The position numbers and the translations under genes are program-made. DNA of 64,000 nucleotides from positions 21,253 through 85,252 of the forward strand of contig NZ_NMVP01000008.1 in assembly GCF_002250705.1 (NCBI RefSeq), given 5' to 3'. Below the pieces are notes generated by a model that saw nothing but the letters and a program-made list of their open reading frames with translations, made no database searches and had not been told where the DNA came from. Below, in pieces: positions 8,800 through 17,225 of this stretch (the first letter of the stretch is position 1; every line of letters begins with the position of its first letter). Source of the DNA: Enemella evansiae. Its GTDB lineage: Bacteria > Actinomycetota > Actinomycetes > Propionibacteriales > Propionibacteriaceae.

Positions 8800-10200
8800 A
8801 TGGGCAAGAATCGTCGGGTCGAGGTGCGCCGTTTCGAGCTGCCCTGGCACGCCCCCGTCGGCCGGCTCGTCAACCCCGAACTCGGGCTCGCCAGCGTCTC
8901 GCAGCGCGGCGGCGAGTACGCCCCCTACACGATCGACGTGACCGTGTTGGACGCCCCCGACCACCGGCTGGTGCGCGCCGGGATCTGGCTGGCGCACCGG
9001 GTGCTGGAGGGGCGCGGTGAGTGGTATCTGGCCGCCGACGGCTGGGAACCCTGGCTGCCCACCGAGCGGATCGAACAGCTCGGCGAGGGCGATCTGCCCG
9101 ACGAGCTCGCCGACCTGGTCCGCCCGTTCCGACGCGGCGCGGCGCTCGGCCCGACCGCGGCACTGACCTGCCGCCGGGAGGAGTACGCGCTGCGCGACGC
9201 CGAGAAGCGGCTGGTCGCGGTGCTCCGCAACGAGGCCGTCCAGGTCCGCTCCGGTGGGGTCACCACCGCCCGGTACCGTCAGCTCACCCTGACCGGGGTC
9301 GGCAATCGGCTGACCAGCGGCCAGGCCGCCTGGCTCACCGGATCGCTGAACGCCGCCGGCGGCACCCAGGTCGCCGGGTTCCCGCCGCTGGCGCAGCGTC
9401 TCGGTGCCCCCGCGACCGGTCTCAGCGACCTGCCCGAGGGCCGCGACCCCGATCCCGAGGACACCCTGGAGCGGTTCGTCGGCGGATTGCTCGCGGCCCG
9501 GTTGCGGCGGATCACCCGCGCCGACCTCGCGGTCCGCGGCGGCCATCGCCGCGGGGCCCGCGAGCTCGCCGGTGAACTGCTGCGGATGCGGACCGAGCTG
9601 CAGGGGATGGTCCCGCTGCTGGATCCGCAGTGGAGCGGTGACCTCGCCGCCGAACTCGACTGGGCCGCGCAGGCGGTCCGCGGCACCACCGCCGACACCG
9701 TGCCGGCCGAGCTGTCCGGGGAGCGCTATCTGCGGCTGCTGGACCGGTTGGTGTCGGCGAGCCGGGCCCCGGCGCTCGGTGACGCGGGTGCGGAACCGGC
9801 CGGTACCGCGCTGAGCGGGCTGTTGCGGCAACGGGTCCGGGACCTGCGCCGGGCGATGGCCGGGCTGTCCGCCGAGGAGGGGGCCGACGGCGACTGGTTG
9901 GCCGCGCTGCGGGCCGCGGAGGGGGTACGCGACTGCTGCGGCGTACAGGCCGAGGAGACGAAACCGGTCCGCGCCCTGCGCCGCCGGGCGACCCGGTTGG
10001 TGGCCGCGCTGGATGAGTGTCTGGAAGCCCACGACGAGCGGCAGCAGCTGCGGTTGGACGATCTGACCTCGGAGCAGGCGTTCGCCGCCGGCCGGGCCTA
10101 TGAGCGGGTCGCGGTGGCCGAACAGGACGCCCGCGCGGACCTGCTCGACGACTGGCCCCGGATCGAGCGTCGGCTGCGCCGCGCCGCGAAGGAGCTGTGA
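8800..10200 (+). CDS. CYTH/CHAD-like domain protein, degenerate
   Basis: A 466-aa protein. The first 200 residues are rich in beta-type segments, as in CYTH (triphosphate tunnel) domains, but the ExExK signature is not visible. From about residue 225 to the end it is helical with many arginines, and the pattern resembles CHAD domains (FVGGLLAARLRRITRADLAVRGG, then MRTELQGMVPLLDPQW, then VRALRRRATRLVAALDE). The conserved CHAD histidines are missing. CHAD proteins bind polyphosphate. The stop lies 1 nt before the tmk start, so it probably heads a tmk-holB operon. The family assignment is tentative. Confidence 0.45.
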   Translation: MGKNRRVEVRRFELPWHAPVGRLVNPELGLASVSQRGGEYAPYTIDVTVLDAPDHRLVRAGIWLAHRVLEGRGEWYLAADGWEPWLPTERIEQLGEGDLPDELADLVRPFRRGAALGPTAALTCRREEYALRDAEKRLVAVLRNEAVQVRSGGVTTARYRQLTLTGVGNRLTSGQAAWLTGSLNAAGGTQVAGFPPLAQRLGAPATGLSDLPEGRDPDPEDTLERFVGGLLAARLRRITRADLAVRGGHRRGARELAGELLRMRTELQGMVPLLDPQWSGDLAAELDWAAQAVRGTTADTVPAELSGERYLRLLDRLVSASRAPALGDAGAEPAGTALSGLLRQRVRDLRRAMAGLSAEEGADGDWLAALRAAEGVRDCCGVQAEETKPVRALRRRATRLVAALDECLEAHDERQQLRLDDLTSEQAFAAGRAYERVAVAEQDARADLLDDWPRIERRLRRAAKEL

Positions 10201-10201
10201 G

Positions 10202-10828
10202 GTGTTCGTCGTCTTCGAGGGTGGTGACGGCGCCGGCAAGTCCACCCAGGTGCGCCGGCTCGCCGACTGGCTGGCCGCCCGCGGGCAGCGGGTGCTGCTC
10301 ACCCACGAACCGGGTGACACCGAGCTGGGCCAGCAGATCCGCCGGATCGTGCTGGACCCGGGCACCGGCGAGGTCGACCTGCGCGCCGAGGCGCTGCTGA
10401 TCGCCGCGGACAAGGCGCAGCATCTGGCGCAGGTGGTACGCCCGGCGCTCGCCGACGGCTCGGTGGTGGTCTGCGACCGCTACATCGACTCGATGATCGC
10501 CTACCAGGGCGCGGGGCGGGGCCTGGGTGCCGACCAGGTGGCCGGGCTGGTCGACTGGGCCACCGACGGGCTGCGACCCGACCTGACCGTGTTGCTCGAT
10601 GTCGATCCCGACGAGGCCGTGCACCGCAAGGAGAGCAAGGACCGGCTGGAGGGGCTCGGGGTGGAGTTCCATGCCCGGGTCCGAGCGGCGTTCCTCGAAC
10701 TCGCCGCCGCCGACCCGGACCGCTATCTGGTGCTGCCGGCCCGCCGCAGCCGCGACGAGATCGCCGCCGCGGTGGCCGAGCGGGTGGCTGGGTCGTTGTC
10801 GGTGCCGCGCGGCACACTGGGGCCATGA
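10202..10828 (+). CDS. tmk: thymidylate kinase
   Basis: A 208-aa P-loop kinase that phosphorylates dTMP to dTDP. It begins VFVVFEGGDGAGKST with the Walker A loop at residues 7-15. The DRY-type motif VVCDRYIDSMIAYQG and the lid region RKESKDRLEG are present. The GTG at 10202 starts 1 nt after the upstream stop, and the end overlaps holB by ATGA. The tmk-holB pair is a common bacterial arrangement. Length is normal for the family. Confidence 0.95.
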   Translation: MFVVFEGGDGAGKSTQVRRLADWLAARGQRVLLTHEPGDTELGQQIRRIVLDPGTGEVDLRAEALLIAADKAQHLAQVVRPALADGSVVVCDRYIDSMIAYQGAGRGLGADQVAGLVDWATDGLRPDLTVLLDVDPDEAVHRKESKDRLEGLGVEFHARVRAAFLELAAADPDRYLVLPARRSRDEIAAAVAERVAGSLSVPRGTLGP

Positions 10829-11997
10829 CCAGTTCCCCGCAGACCGCGCCCGCACCGGGGGTGTGGGCCGACCTGGTCGGCCAGCAGCCCGCGATCGACG
10901 TGCTGTCCCGCGCGGTCCGCGGCGAGCAGCATGCGATGAGCCACGCCTGGTTGATCACCGGGCCGCCCGGGTCGGGGCGCTCCAACGCCGCGCGCGCGTT
11001 CGCCGCGGCGTTGCAGTGCGAGCGCGGCGGTTGCGGTGAGTGCACCGCCTGCCGGACCGCGCTGTCCGGGGCCCATCCCGATGTCACCCTGGTCCGCACC
11101 GAGATGCTGTCGATCGGTGTCGAGGAGGTCCGCGACCTGGTCCGCCGGGCGTCGATGAGTCCGACCCTCGGCCGCAAGCAGGTGCTCGTCGTCGAGGACG
11201 CCGACCGGGTCACCGAGCGGGGTGCCGACGCGCTGCTCAAGGCGATCGAGGAGCCGGCCCAGCGGACGGTCTGGATCCTCTGCGCGCCCACCCCCGATGA
11301 CGTGGTCGCCACCATCCGCTCCCGGTGCCGGCTGCTCACCCTGACCACCCCGAACCCGGCCGCGGTCGCCGAGCTGCTGATCCGCCGCGACGGCATCGAC
11401 CCGGCGATGGCGGCGTACGCGGCCCGTGCCGCGAGTGGTCACGTCGGCCGCGCCCGGGCACTGGCCCGCGACGAGGGCGCCCGCAACCGGCGCCGCGAGG
11501 TGCTCGCCATTCCCGGCCGGTTGACCGGGCTGGGGCCCTGCCTGGACGCGGCCGCCGACCTGGTCGCGGCGACCAGCGAGGAGGCCTCGGTGGCCACCGC
11601 CGAGCTCGATGCCCGGGAGCGCAAGGAGCTGGAGGAGGCGCTCGGCTTCGGCACCAAGGGCGCCCGGCCGCGGCAGGCCGCCGCCGCACTGAAGGATCTC
11701 GAGGAGCAGCAGAAGGCCCGCGCCAAGCGGCTGCAGCGCGACGCCCTGGATCGGGCACTGACCGAGCTGACCGGTTACTACCGCGATGTCCTCGCCACCC
11801 AGACCGGGGCGGATGCCGAGCTGGTCAATCCCGAACTGGGCAAGCAGATCGGCGTCCTGGCCCGGCGGACCACCCCGGAGGCGACGCTGCGGCGGATCGA
11901 CGCCCTGCTCGCCTGCCGGACCGCCCTGGAGGGCAATGTGGCGCCGCTGCTCGCGGTCGAATCGATGCTGATCTCACTGGTGGAAGCCGATCGCTGA
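10825..11997 (+). CDS. holB: DNA polymerase III delta' subunit
   Basis: A 390-aa clamp-loader AAA+ subunit. The degenerate P-loop is GPPGSGRSNAARAFAAAL, followed by a zinc module of four cysteines (CERGGCGECTACRT) and HPDVTLVRTEMLSIGVEEVRDLVR. The sensor region reads VLVVEDADRVTERGADALLKAIEEPAQRTVWILCA. It loads the beta clamp together with gamma/tau and delta. Translation is coupled to tmk by ATGA. A charged linker follows near residue 260-310 (ARERKELEEALGFGTKGARP), as in other actinobacterial homologues. Confidence 0.92.
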   Translation: MTSSPQTAPAPGVWADLVGQQPAIDVLSRAVRGEQHAMSHAWLITGPPGSGRSNAARAFAAALQCERGGCGECTACRTALSGAHPDVTLVRTEMLSIGVEEVRDLVRRASMSPTLGRKQVLVVEDADRVTERGADALLKAIEEPAQRTVWILCAPTPDDVVATIRSRCRLLTLTTPNPAAVAELLIRRDGIDPAMAAYAARAASGHVGRARALARDEGARNRRREVLAIPGRLTGLGPCLDAAADLVAATSEEASVATAELDARERKELEEALGFGTKGARPRQAAAALKDLEEQQKARAKRLQRDALDRALTELTGYYRDVLATQTGADAELVNPELGKQIGVLARRTTPEATLRRIDALLACRTALEGNVAPLLAVESMLISLVEADR

Positions 11998-12094
11998 CCC
12001 GTGTCGCTCCCGGGCGTACGCCGGCCGCGGAGTTAGCCTGATAGCGGTCAGCCGACAGACCTCTTGACTTCCCCACCGTCGAAGGACTTCCCAC

Positions 12095-12784
12095 ATGAGC
12101 GTACGCGAGACTCTTCCCCGTTCCGGCTCCTCGGCAGTCGAGGAGACCCAGCCGCTCGACCTCGAGGGCGTCGATTCGCAGGATGAGCGGACCGCGCGTC
12201 TCGATACCGGTGACGAGCGCACCCAGGTGCAGCCGGTCCCCGCCCCGCCCGCCGACGCCGCCGAGCGCGAGCGTCGCCGCCGCGAGCGGGAGAAGGCCCT
12301 GGGCACCCGCCGCAAGAACACCGAGCCCGAGCCGGTCGCGGTCGCCCCGAAGCCGAAGCGCACCACCGACAAGTTCCTCGGTTCGCTCGGCCTGCTGCTG
12401 CTCCGCCTGGTCGCCGCCGGCATCATCGGCATCCACGGTTACGCCAAGGCGATGGACATCGGCTCGGTGCAGCAGATGCTGAACAACACGATCATCCCCG
12501 AGCCGGTGATCATGAGCTATGTGCTCGCCGCCAGCGAGGTCGCGATCGCGCTCGCCCTGGTGCTCGGCCTGCTGACCCGGCTCGCCGGTCTCGGCCTGGC
12601 CGCCATCGGCATCGGTGCGCTGGTGTTCGTGAAGTGGGTGCAGAACCCGTTCACCGGCAACACCCTGTCCGGTGAGCTGGAGCTGCTGCTCGGTGCCGTC
12701 GGTCTGCTGTTCCTCTGCGTCGGCGCCGGTGGTGCCAGCGTGGACGCCGCCTTCCGGCGCCGTCGCGCGGCCGCCAAGGCCTGA
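12095..12784 (+). CDS. DoxX family membrane protein with long charged N-terminus
   Basis: A 229-aa protein. Residues 1-90 are charged, probably disordered and cytoplasmic (many Glu, Arg and Pro). From residue 90 a DoxX/terminal-oxidase-like four-helix membrane domain follows (LGLLLLRLVAAGIIGIHGYAKAMD, then YVLAASEVAIALALVLGLLTRLAGLGLAAI). DoxX proteins are linked to redox homeostasis, in mycobacteria with a superoxide dismutase and thiol partner, but no such partner is adjacent. A GAAGGA motif at 12079-12084 lies upstream of the ATG. A perfect hairpin follows the stop, suggesting a monocistronic unit. Confidence 0.8.
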   Translation: MSVRETLPRSGSSAVEETQPLDLEGVDSQDERTARLDTGDERTQVQPVPAPPADAAERERRRREREKALGTRRKNTEPEPVAVAPKPKRTTDKFLGSLGLLLLRLVAAGIIGIHGYAKAMDIGSVQQMLNNTIIPEPVIMSYVLAASEVAIALALVLGLLTRLAGLGLAAIGIGALVFVKWVQNPFTGNTLSGELELLLGAVGLLFLCVGAGGASVDAAFRRRRAAAKA

Positions 12785-12805
12785 TACCGACCCTGCTCGA
12801 CCCAC

Positions 12806-12844
12806 GGCGGATCGGGGTGACCATCGCGGTTACCCCGATCCGCC
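12806..12844 (+). terminator. 13-bp perfect hairpin between doxX-like gene and peptidase
   Basis: GGCGGATCGGGGT at 12806-12818 pairs perfectly with 12832-12844 across a 13-nt loop. There is no run of T, so termination would be Rho-independent only in the GC-rich actinobacterial sense. The 3' arm ends 1 nt before the -10 box of the next gene. Confidence 0.55.
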
Positions 12845-12850
12845 TACATT
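12845..12850 (+). promoter_or_regulatory. -10 box (TACATT) of a probable leaderless transcript
   Basis: TACATT, then exactly 7 nt, then the ATG at 12858. No ribosome binding site is present between them. Confidence 0.45.
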
Positions 12851-12857
12851 TGCACCC

Positions 12858-14453
12858 ATGAGGGCGCGGCTGGGAATCGGTTGGCTGCTCGCCCTCGCGA
12901 TGACCGTCACCGGGTGCAGCGCCGCCGCACCAGCACCGGCCCCCGCGCCCGACCCCGCCCTGTTCGGTACGCCGCAGCCGGCCGCCACCCGTCCGGCCGG
13001 CGAGGCCACCGCACCGGACCGGCCGCAGCTGCCGATCCCCGAGGTCACCCCGACCGGGCTCGTCGACCCGCCCCCGGGTGCAGGTCCCACCCGTTATCAG
13101 CAGCAGCGCCTCGACTGGAACCGCTGCACGATCGGCAACCGGGCGTACGAGTGCGCGAATGCCCTCGCCCCGCTGGATGCCGAGCGCCCCGACGAGCGTG
13201 CGGTCACCCTGGCGCTGCTCAAGGTCCCGGCCAGCAGGCAGCCGCGGCTGGGCACCCTGTTCGTCAACCCCGGTGGGCCGGGGGAGGGTGGTCGCTGGTT
13301 GGCGGCCGGTCTGCAGCGTACCGGTCTGGAGCAGTACGACATCGTCGGCTGGGATCCGCGTGGCACCGGTGCCTCCACCCCGGTGCGCTGCACCGACCCG
13401 GCCCAGACCGACACCCTGCTGGCCGCGGACAGTTCACCCGACGACGAGGCCGAGCGGGCGGCGTACCGGCAGCTGAACGCCGATTTCGGCCGCGCCTGCC
13501 TGGCCAACTCGGGCGAACTGCTGGAGCACATCTCGACCGTCGACACGGTGCGCGACCTGGATCTGTTGCGCGGGCTCGTCGGCGATCCGAAGCTGCAGTT
13601 CCTCGGCTACTCCTATGGCACCGCGATCGGCTCCCGCTATGCCCAGATGTATCCCGACCGGGTCGGGGCGATGGTGCTGGACAGTGCGGTGAACGTGATC
13701 CCCGACGACCAGTCGGTGGTGCAGGCGATGGGCTTCGACCGGGCGCTGACCGAATTCGCGGACTGGTGCGCCGGCCGGAACTGCAGTCTGGGCAGCGATC
13801 GCGCGGCTGTCCTCGCCCGGATCACCGGTCTCTTCGACGGTGCCGACGGGGCCCCGATCCCGGCCGGCGGGAACCGGCCGCTGACCCAGTCACTGGCGGT
13901 GACCGGGGTGATCTCTTCCTTGTACGGAACCGAATCCGGCTGGCCGAAGCTGCTCGAGGCGATCGAGCAGGCACGCGCCGGGGACGGCAGGGCGCTGCTC
14001 GAGATGGCCGACAGCTACGAGGGCCGCAGCGCCGATGGCCGGTACGCGAACCGGGCGTACGCCTTCGACGCGATCCGCTGCCTGGACCGCCCGGACAAGG
14101 GCCTGGCCGCCGCCGACGCGAAGGCCGAGCAGGAGACCCGGCAGGCACCGATCTTCGGGCGCTACTTCGGACCCGACTACGTCTGCCCGAGCTGGCCGGT
14201 GCCGCCGAAACCGATGCCCGGTCCGGTCACCGCCCCCGGGGTGCCCCAGATCCTGGTGATCGGCACGACCGGGGACTCGGCCACACCCTACGAATACGCC
14301 CCCCGGATGGCTCGCGAACTCGGCGCGGCCCGGTTGCTGACCTATCAGGGGGAGGGGCACGCGGCCTATGGCGGCAAATCGAAGTGTGTCGACGATGCGG
14401 TCGTGCAGACCTTCACCACCGGCGTACCGGCGACCGACCTCACCTGCTCCTGA
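12858..14453 (+). CDS. secreted alpha/beta-hydrolase lipoprotein, tripeptidyl aminopeptidase type (S33)
   Basis: A 531-aa exported hydrolase. The first 20 residues form a lipoprotein signal ending in the lipobox VTGC, so the enzyme is probably anchored outside the membrane, followed by an Ala/Pro linker. Catalytic elements are the oxyanion motif NPGGPGEGG, the nucleophile elbow GYSYG, the acid region GTTGDSATPYEYA and the histidine in GEGHAAYGG. A C-terminal TAP-like domain begins near residue 415. This is the layout of Streptomyces tripeptidyl aminopeptidase homologues (SlpD/SlpE class). The preferred peptide cannot be told. Confidence 0.85.
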   Translation: MRARLGIGWLLALAMTVTGCSAAAPAPAPAPDPALFGTPQPAATRPAGEATAPDRPQLPIPEVTPTGLVDPPPGAGPTRYQQQRLDWNRCTIGNRAYECANALAPLDAERPDERAVTLALLKVPASRQPRLGTLFVNPGGPGEGGRWLAAGLQRTGLEQYDIVGWDPRGTGASTPVRCTDPAQTDTLLAADSSPDDEAERAAYRQLNADFGRACLANSGELLEHISTVDTVRDLDLLRGLVGDPKLQFLGYSYGTAIGSRYAQMYPDRVGAMVLDSAVNVIPDDQSVVQAMGFDRALTEFADWCAGRNCSLGSDRAAVLARITGLFDGADGAPIPAGGNRPLTQSLAVTGVISSLYGTESGWPKLLEAIEQARAGDGRALLEMADSYEGRSADGRYANRAYAFDAIRCLDRPDKGLAAADAKAEQETRQAPIFGRYFGPDYVCPSWPVPPKPMPGPVTAPGVPQILVIGTTGDSATPYEYAPRMARELGAARLLTYQGEGHAAYGGKSKCVDDAVVQTFTTGVPATDLTCS

Positions 14454-14459
14454 GACCGC

Positions 14460-15236
14460 TCAGTCGCCGGCGCCGAAGCCGGCGTCGGCGAGCACCTGCT
14501 GGCCGCGGGGGCCACGGATGAAATCGGTGAAGCTCTTGGCCGGGCCGGGCCCGGTGGAGGAGGCCAGCACCACGATCGGGTAGCGGTTCAGCACCTGATC
14601 GGCCTGCGGGAAGTCGACGGCGGTGACCTTGTCACCGGCCGCCCGGGTGTCGGTCCGATAGACGATCCCGGCGTCGGCCTGGCCGCCGGTCACCTTGCCG
14701 AGCACATCGGTCACGCTGTTCTCCTCGCTGACCGGCTTCAGCGTCACCCCGGCCGCGCGGGCGACCTGCCCGGTGGCATTGCCGCAGGGCACCTGGGGTG
14801 CACAGGTGACCAGACTGACCTTGTCCAGATCGGCGAGGGAGGCGATCTGCCTGGGATTGCCGGGTGCGGTGGCGATGGTGAGCCGGTTGGTGGCGAAGAT
14901 CTCCGGTTCGCCGCCGTTCAGTTTCGCGTTCACCGCCTTGGTCATGGTCGCCTCGTCGGCGGTGGCGAGCACATCGCCGGGGGCGCCGTTCTGCAACTGG
15001 GTCAGCAGATCCGCCGACCCGCCGAAGGTGAGCCGGACTGTGCTGCCGGGGTGCTGCTCCTGGTAGTCCTTGCCCAGCTGGGTGAAGGCCTTGGTCAGCG
15101 AAGCGGCGGCATAGACGGTGATCGTCTGCTTCGTGGTAGCGGCCGGTTCCCCGGCGGCGGGGGACTGCGAACAGGCGGTGAGGGCGAGTACGCCGATGGC
15201 CGCGATCGCTGCGGTGGTTGCGTTCCGGACGCTCAC
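14460..15236 (-). CDS. modA: molybdate ABC transporter substrate-binding lipoprotein
   Basis: A 258-aa periplasmic-type binding protein. The N-terminus has a lipoprotein signal with LTAC, and the mature part begins ITVYAAASLTKAFTQLG, typical of ModA, followed by FGGSADLLTQLQNGAPGDVLATAD and GIVYRTDTRAAGDKV. It should capture molybdate or tungstate outside the membrane. The GTG start at 15236 overlaps the upstream TOBE regulator by GTGA. The permease (modB) and ATPase (modC) genes that normally follow are absent: the next gene downstream faces the other way 6 bp off. Confidence 0.88.
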   Translation of the reverse strand: MSVRNATTAAIAAIGVLALTACSQSPAAGEPAATTKQTITVYAAASLTKAFTQLGKDYQEQHPGSTVRLTFGGSADLLTQLQNGAPGDVLATADEATMTKAVNAKLNGGEPEIFATNRLTIATAPGNPRQIASLADLDKVSLVTCAPQVPCGNATGQVARAAGVTLKPVSEENSVTDVLGKVTGGQADAGIVYRTDTRAAGDKVTAVDFPQADQVLNRYPIVVLASSTGPGPAKSFTDFIRGPRGQQVLADAGFGAGD

Positions 15237-15637
15237 TCGGCCGCCCCCTCGGACTCGATGATCACCGTGGTCGCCTTGATCACCGCGACCGCCAGGGCAC
15301 CCGGTTCCAGGCCGAGGTCGCGGACCGAGTCGGCGCTGATCAACGAGGTGATCCGGTGCGGGCCGCAGCGCAGCTGCACCTGGCCCATCACCCCATCGGT
15401 GCGGACCTCGGTGACGATGCCGGTCAGCCGGTTGCGGGCCGACAGTGCGCCGCCGAAGGGGTCCTCGGCGGCCTGCGGGCGGGATTCGGCGTACGCCGCC
15501 AGGTCCGGTCCGGGAATGGTCAGCCGGCCCGCCGAGTCGGTCTCGGCCGGCACCTGTCCGGAGTCGACCAACCGACGGAACGTGTCGTCGCTGACACCCA
15601 GGAGTGCCGCGGCTTCGCTCACCCGATAGTTGCGCAT
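15233..15637 (-). CDS. molybdate-responsive regulator: HTH plus TOBE domain
   Basis: A 134-aa protein. Residues 1-55 form an excisionase/MerR-like helix-turn-helix (YRVSEAAALLGVSDDTFRRLVDSG). Residues 65-130 form one TOBE/Mop domain (LSARNRLTGIVTEVRTDGVMGQVQL, ending AVIKATTVIIES) that binds molybdate. Fusions of this kind act as molybdate-sensing regulators or storage proteins. It is the first gene of a two-gene unit with modA and overlaps it by 4 nt, so it probably senses intracellular molybdate and controls modA. Confidence 0.8.
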   Translation of the reverse strand: MRNYRVSEAAALLGVSDDTFRRLVDSGQVPAETDSAGRLTIPGPDLAAYAESRPQAAEDPFGGALSARNRLTGIVTEVRTDGVMGQVQLRCGPHRITSLISADSVRDLGLEPGALAVAVIKATTVIIESEGAAE

Positions 15638-15698
15638 GGGACAGTTCTACACGCATTTGCGTCCCGTTCACCATCCTGATGCCGCAGTTGCGGTGAAC

Positions 15699-15741
15699 TT
15701 GTCTTTGATTGAAAGTGGCAGTAGATTGATTGAACATTCAA
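15699..15741 (+). promoter_or_regulatory. promoter and palindromic operator of the YceI gene
   Basis: TTGTCT at 15699-15704 and TAGATT at 15722-15727 are spaced by 17 bp. TTGAACATTCAA, a palindrome of TTGAA arms around CA, follows at 15730-15741. The form resembles MarR-family operators, and the position just after the -10 box would suit repression. Confidence 0.45.
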
Positions 15742-15756
15742 CTCTGAAGGAGAAAC

Positions 15757-16305
15757 GTGAGCAACCTGAGCGAACTGACCGGGACCTACGCCATCGACGC
15801 CGCGCACAGCTCGTTGAGCTTCGTCGCGCGTCACGCCATGGTGGCCAAGGTCCGAGGTTCCTTCGAGAAGTTCGAGGGCACCGCCAACCTGGACGGCCAG
15901 AATCCCGACAACTCCTCGGTGCGCGTCACCATCGACCCCGCCTCGGTCGACACCCGCAGCTCCGATCGCGATGCGCACCTGGCTTCGCCCGACTTCTTCG
16001 ACGTCGCCCAGCACCCGAGCTGGCACTTCGAGTCCACCGGTGTGAAGGTGACCGGCGACGACACCTTCGACGTGGCCGGCAACCTGACCATCAAGGGTGT
16101 CACCCAGCCGGTGACCATTCCCTTCGAGTACACCGGTTCGGCGACCGACCCCTTCGGCAACCAGCGCGCCGGCTTCGAGGGTGAGATCACCGTCAACCGC
16201 AAGGACTTCGGCCTGACCTGGAACGCCGCCCTGGAGACCGGTGGCGTGCTGGTCTCGGAGAAGGTCAAGCTCGAGCTCGAGATCTCGGCGATCAAGCAGG
16301 CCTGA
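15757..16305 (+). CDS. YceI family protein (lipid-binding beta-barrel)
   Basis: A 182-aa YceI domain over its full length: GTYAIDAAHSSLSFVARHAMVAKVRGSFEKFEG, then DPASVDTRSSDRDAHLASPDFFDV, then GNLTIKGVTQPVTIPFEY. YceI proteins form a lipocalin-like barrel that binds isoprenoid-type lipids. No signal peptide is present, so this copy is cytoplasmic. The GTG start has GAAGGAGA upstream. A strong promoter-operator and a good terminator mark a single-gene unit that is probably highly expressed. The regulator is not identified in the window. Confidence 0.88.
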   Translation: MSNLSELTGTYAIDAAHSSLSFVARHAMVAKVRGSFEKFEGTANLDGQNPDNSSVRVTIDPASVDTRSSDRDAHLASPDFFDVAQHPSWHFESTGVKVTGDDTFDVAGNLTIKGVTQPVTIPFEYTGSATDPFGNQRAGFEGEITVNRKDFGLTWNAALETGGVLVSEKVKLELEISAIKQA

Positions 16306-16327
16306 TCTCCCGCAACAACTTTCGGGG

Positions 16328-16363
16328 ACGGGGTGGCGACCGGCAGGTCGTCACCCCGTTTTT
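16328..16363 (+). terminator. Rho-independent terminator after the YceI gene
   Basis: ACGGGGTGGCGACC pairs with GGTCGTCACCCCGT (one mismatch) across a short GGCA loop and is followed directly by a run of T. It is the most canonical terminator in the window and also lies at the end of the converging aminotransferase gene. Confidence 0.8.
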
Positions 16364-16369
16364 CTTTGT

Positions 16370-17194
16370 CTATTGGGACTTCGAGGGGTCACACAGCGGG
16401 ACCGGTGGCTCTGTGGCGTACGCCCGGTGCAGCAGTCCGATGAGGTCGGTGTGGTCGCCGAGGGGCTGATCGGCGATCCGGGACACCGGGATGCCCGGGC
16501 TCCAGGAGTTCATCAGCGCGGCGGCGAACCGGTCATCGAGGTCCATCACCCGGACCGGTCGAGTGGTCTGCGGGATTCCCTGCGCGGACAGCCGGCGACG
16601 CAGGATCTGCTGGGTGATGCCGTCGAGCAGCTCGGCCTGCGGCCAGATCACCGATGTCCCATCCCAGAAGGCGATGTTCCAGATCGTCGCCTCGCTGATC
16701 CGCCCGGAGTGGTCGACGAAGACCGCGTCATCGAAGCCGGCCTCGTTCGCCCGCCGCAGCAACTCGGTCTTGGCCACCTCGCCGACGTGCTTGAGCTGGG
16801 GGAGATGCCGTTGGTGGGGCAGCGCGGCCAGGGTGACGGGGTCGGGTGCCGGGGTGACCGGATCGGTGATCCGGACCAGCAGGTCGAGCTCGGTGTCGGT
16901 GCTGGCGCGATTGAACTCGCCCGGGCGGGCACTCACATGGCAGGTCAGCGACAGATCGGCCGGTGCGTCCGCGGTCGCGGAGCACAACAGGTCGCGGATC
17001 CGGTCATCGGGGACGGCTCGGCCGAACAGCTGCTCGCTGGCCGCGCGCAACCGGGCCAGATGCAGGTCGAGCCCGCGGACCGCGCGGTCGCGCACCTGCA
17101 TGGCGGTGAAGTGGGCGTACCCGGCGAATGCCAGCGGAGCAAGGTCTTCCGCGCTGGCCCGGTTACCGTTGAACTGGGTTTCGGAGATCGGCAT
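16370..17194 (-). CDS. class IV aminotransferase / aminodeoxychorismate lyase-like
   Basis: A 274-aa fold-type IV PLP protein. Signature segments include GYAHFTAMQVRDRAVRGLDLHLARL near residue 28, LPQLKHVGEVAKTELL with the probable PLP lysine near residue 152, and DHSGRISEATIWNIAFWDG. The family includes branched-chain and D-amino acid aminotransferases and 4-amino-4-deoxychorismate lyase (PabC). A PabC-type role would fit a folate-making cell, but pabA/pabB are not adjacent, so the substrate is open. It is divergent from a MerR gene with a palindrome between them. Confidence 0.75.
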   Translation of the reverse strand: MPISETQFNGNRASAEDLAPLAFAGYAHFTAMQVRDRAVRGLDLHLARLRAASEQLFGRAVPDDRIRDLLCSATADAPADLSLTCHVSARPGEFNRASTDTELDLLVRITDPVTPAPDPVTLAALPHQRHLPQLKHVGEVAKTELLRRANEAGFDDAVFVDHSGRISEATIWNIAFWDGTSVIWPQAELLDGITQQILRRRLSAQGIPQTTRPVRVMDLDDRFAAALMNSWSPGIPVSRIADQPLGDHTDLIGLLHRAYATEPPVPLCDPSKSQ

Positions 17195-17211
17195 GGGGAC
17201 AAGCTAGGAGT

Positions 17212-17225
17212 TGACACCAGTGTCA
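17212..17225. promoter_or_regulatory. palindrome at the MerR start, candidate autoregulatory operator
   Basis: TGACAC-CA-GTGTCA is a perfect 6-bp inverted repeat lying between the divergent aminotransferase and MerR genes. Its right arm contains the GTG start of the MerR gene. MerR regulators usually bind palindromes of this size. No clean -35/-10 pair could be placed around it. Confidence 0.4.
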
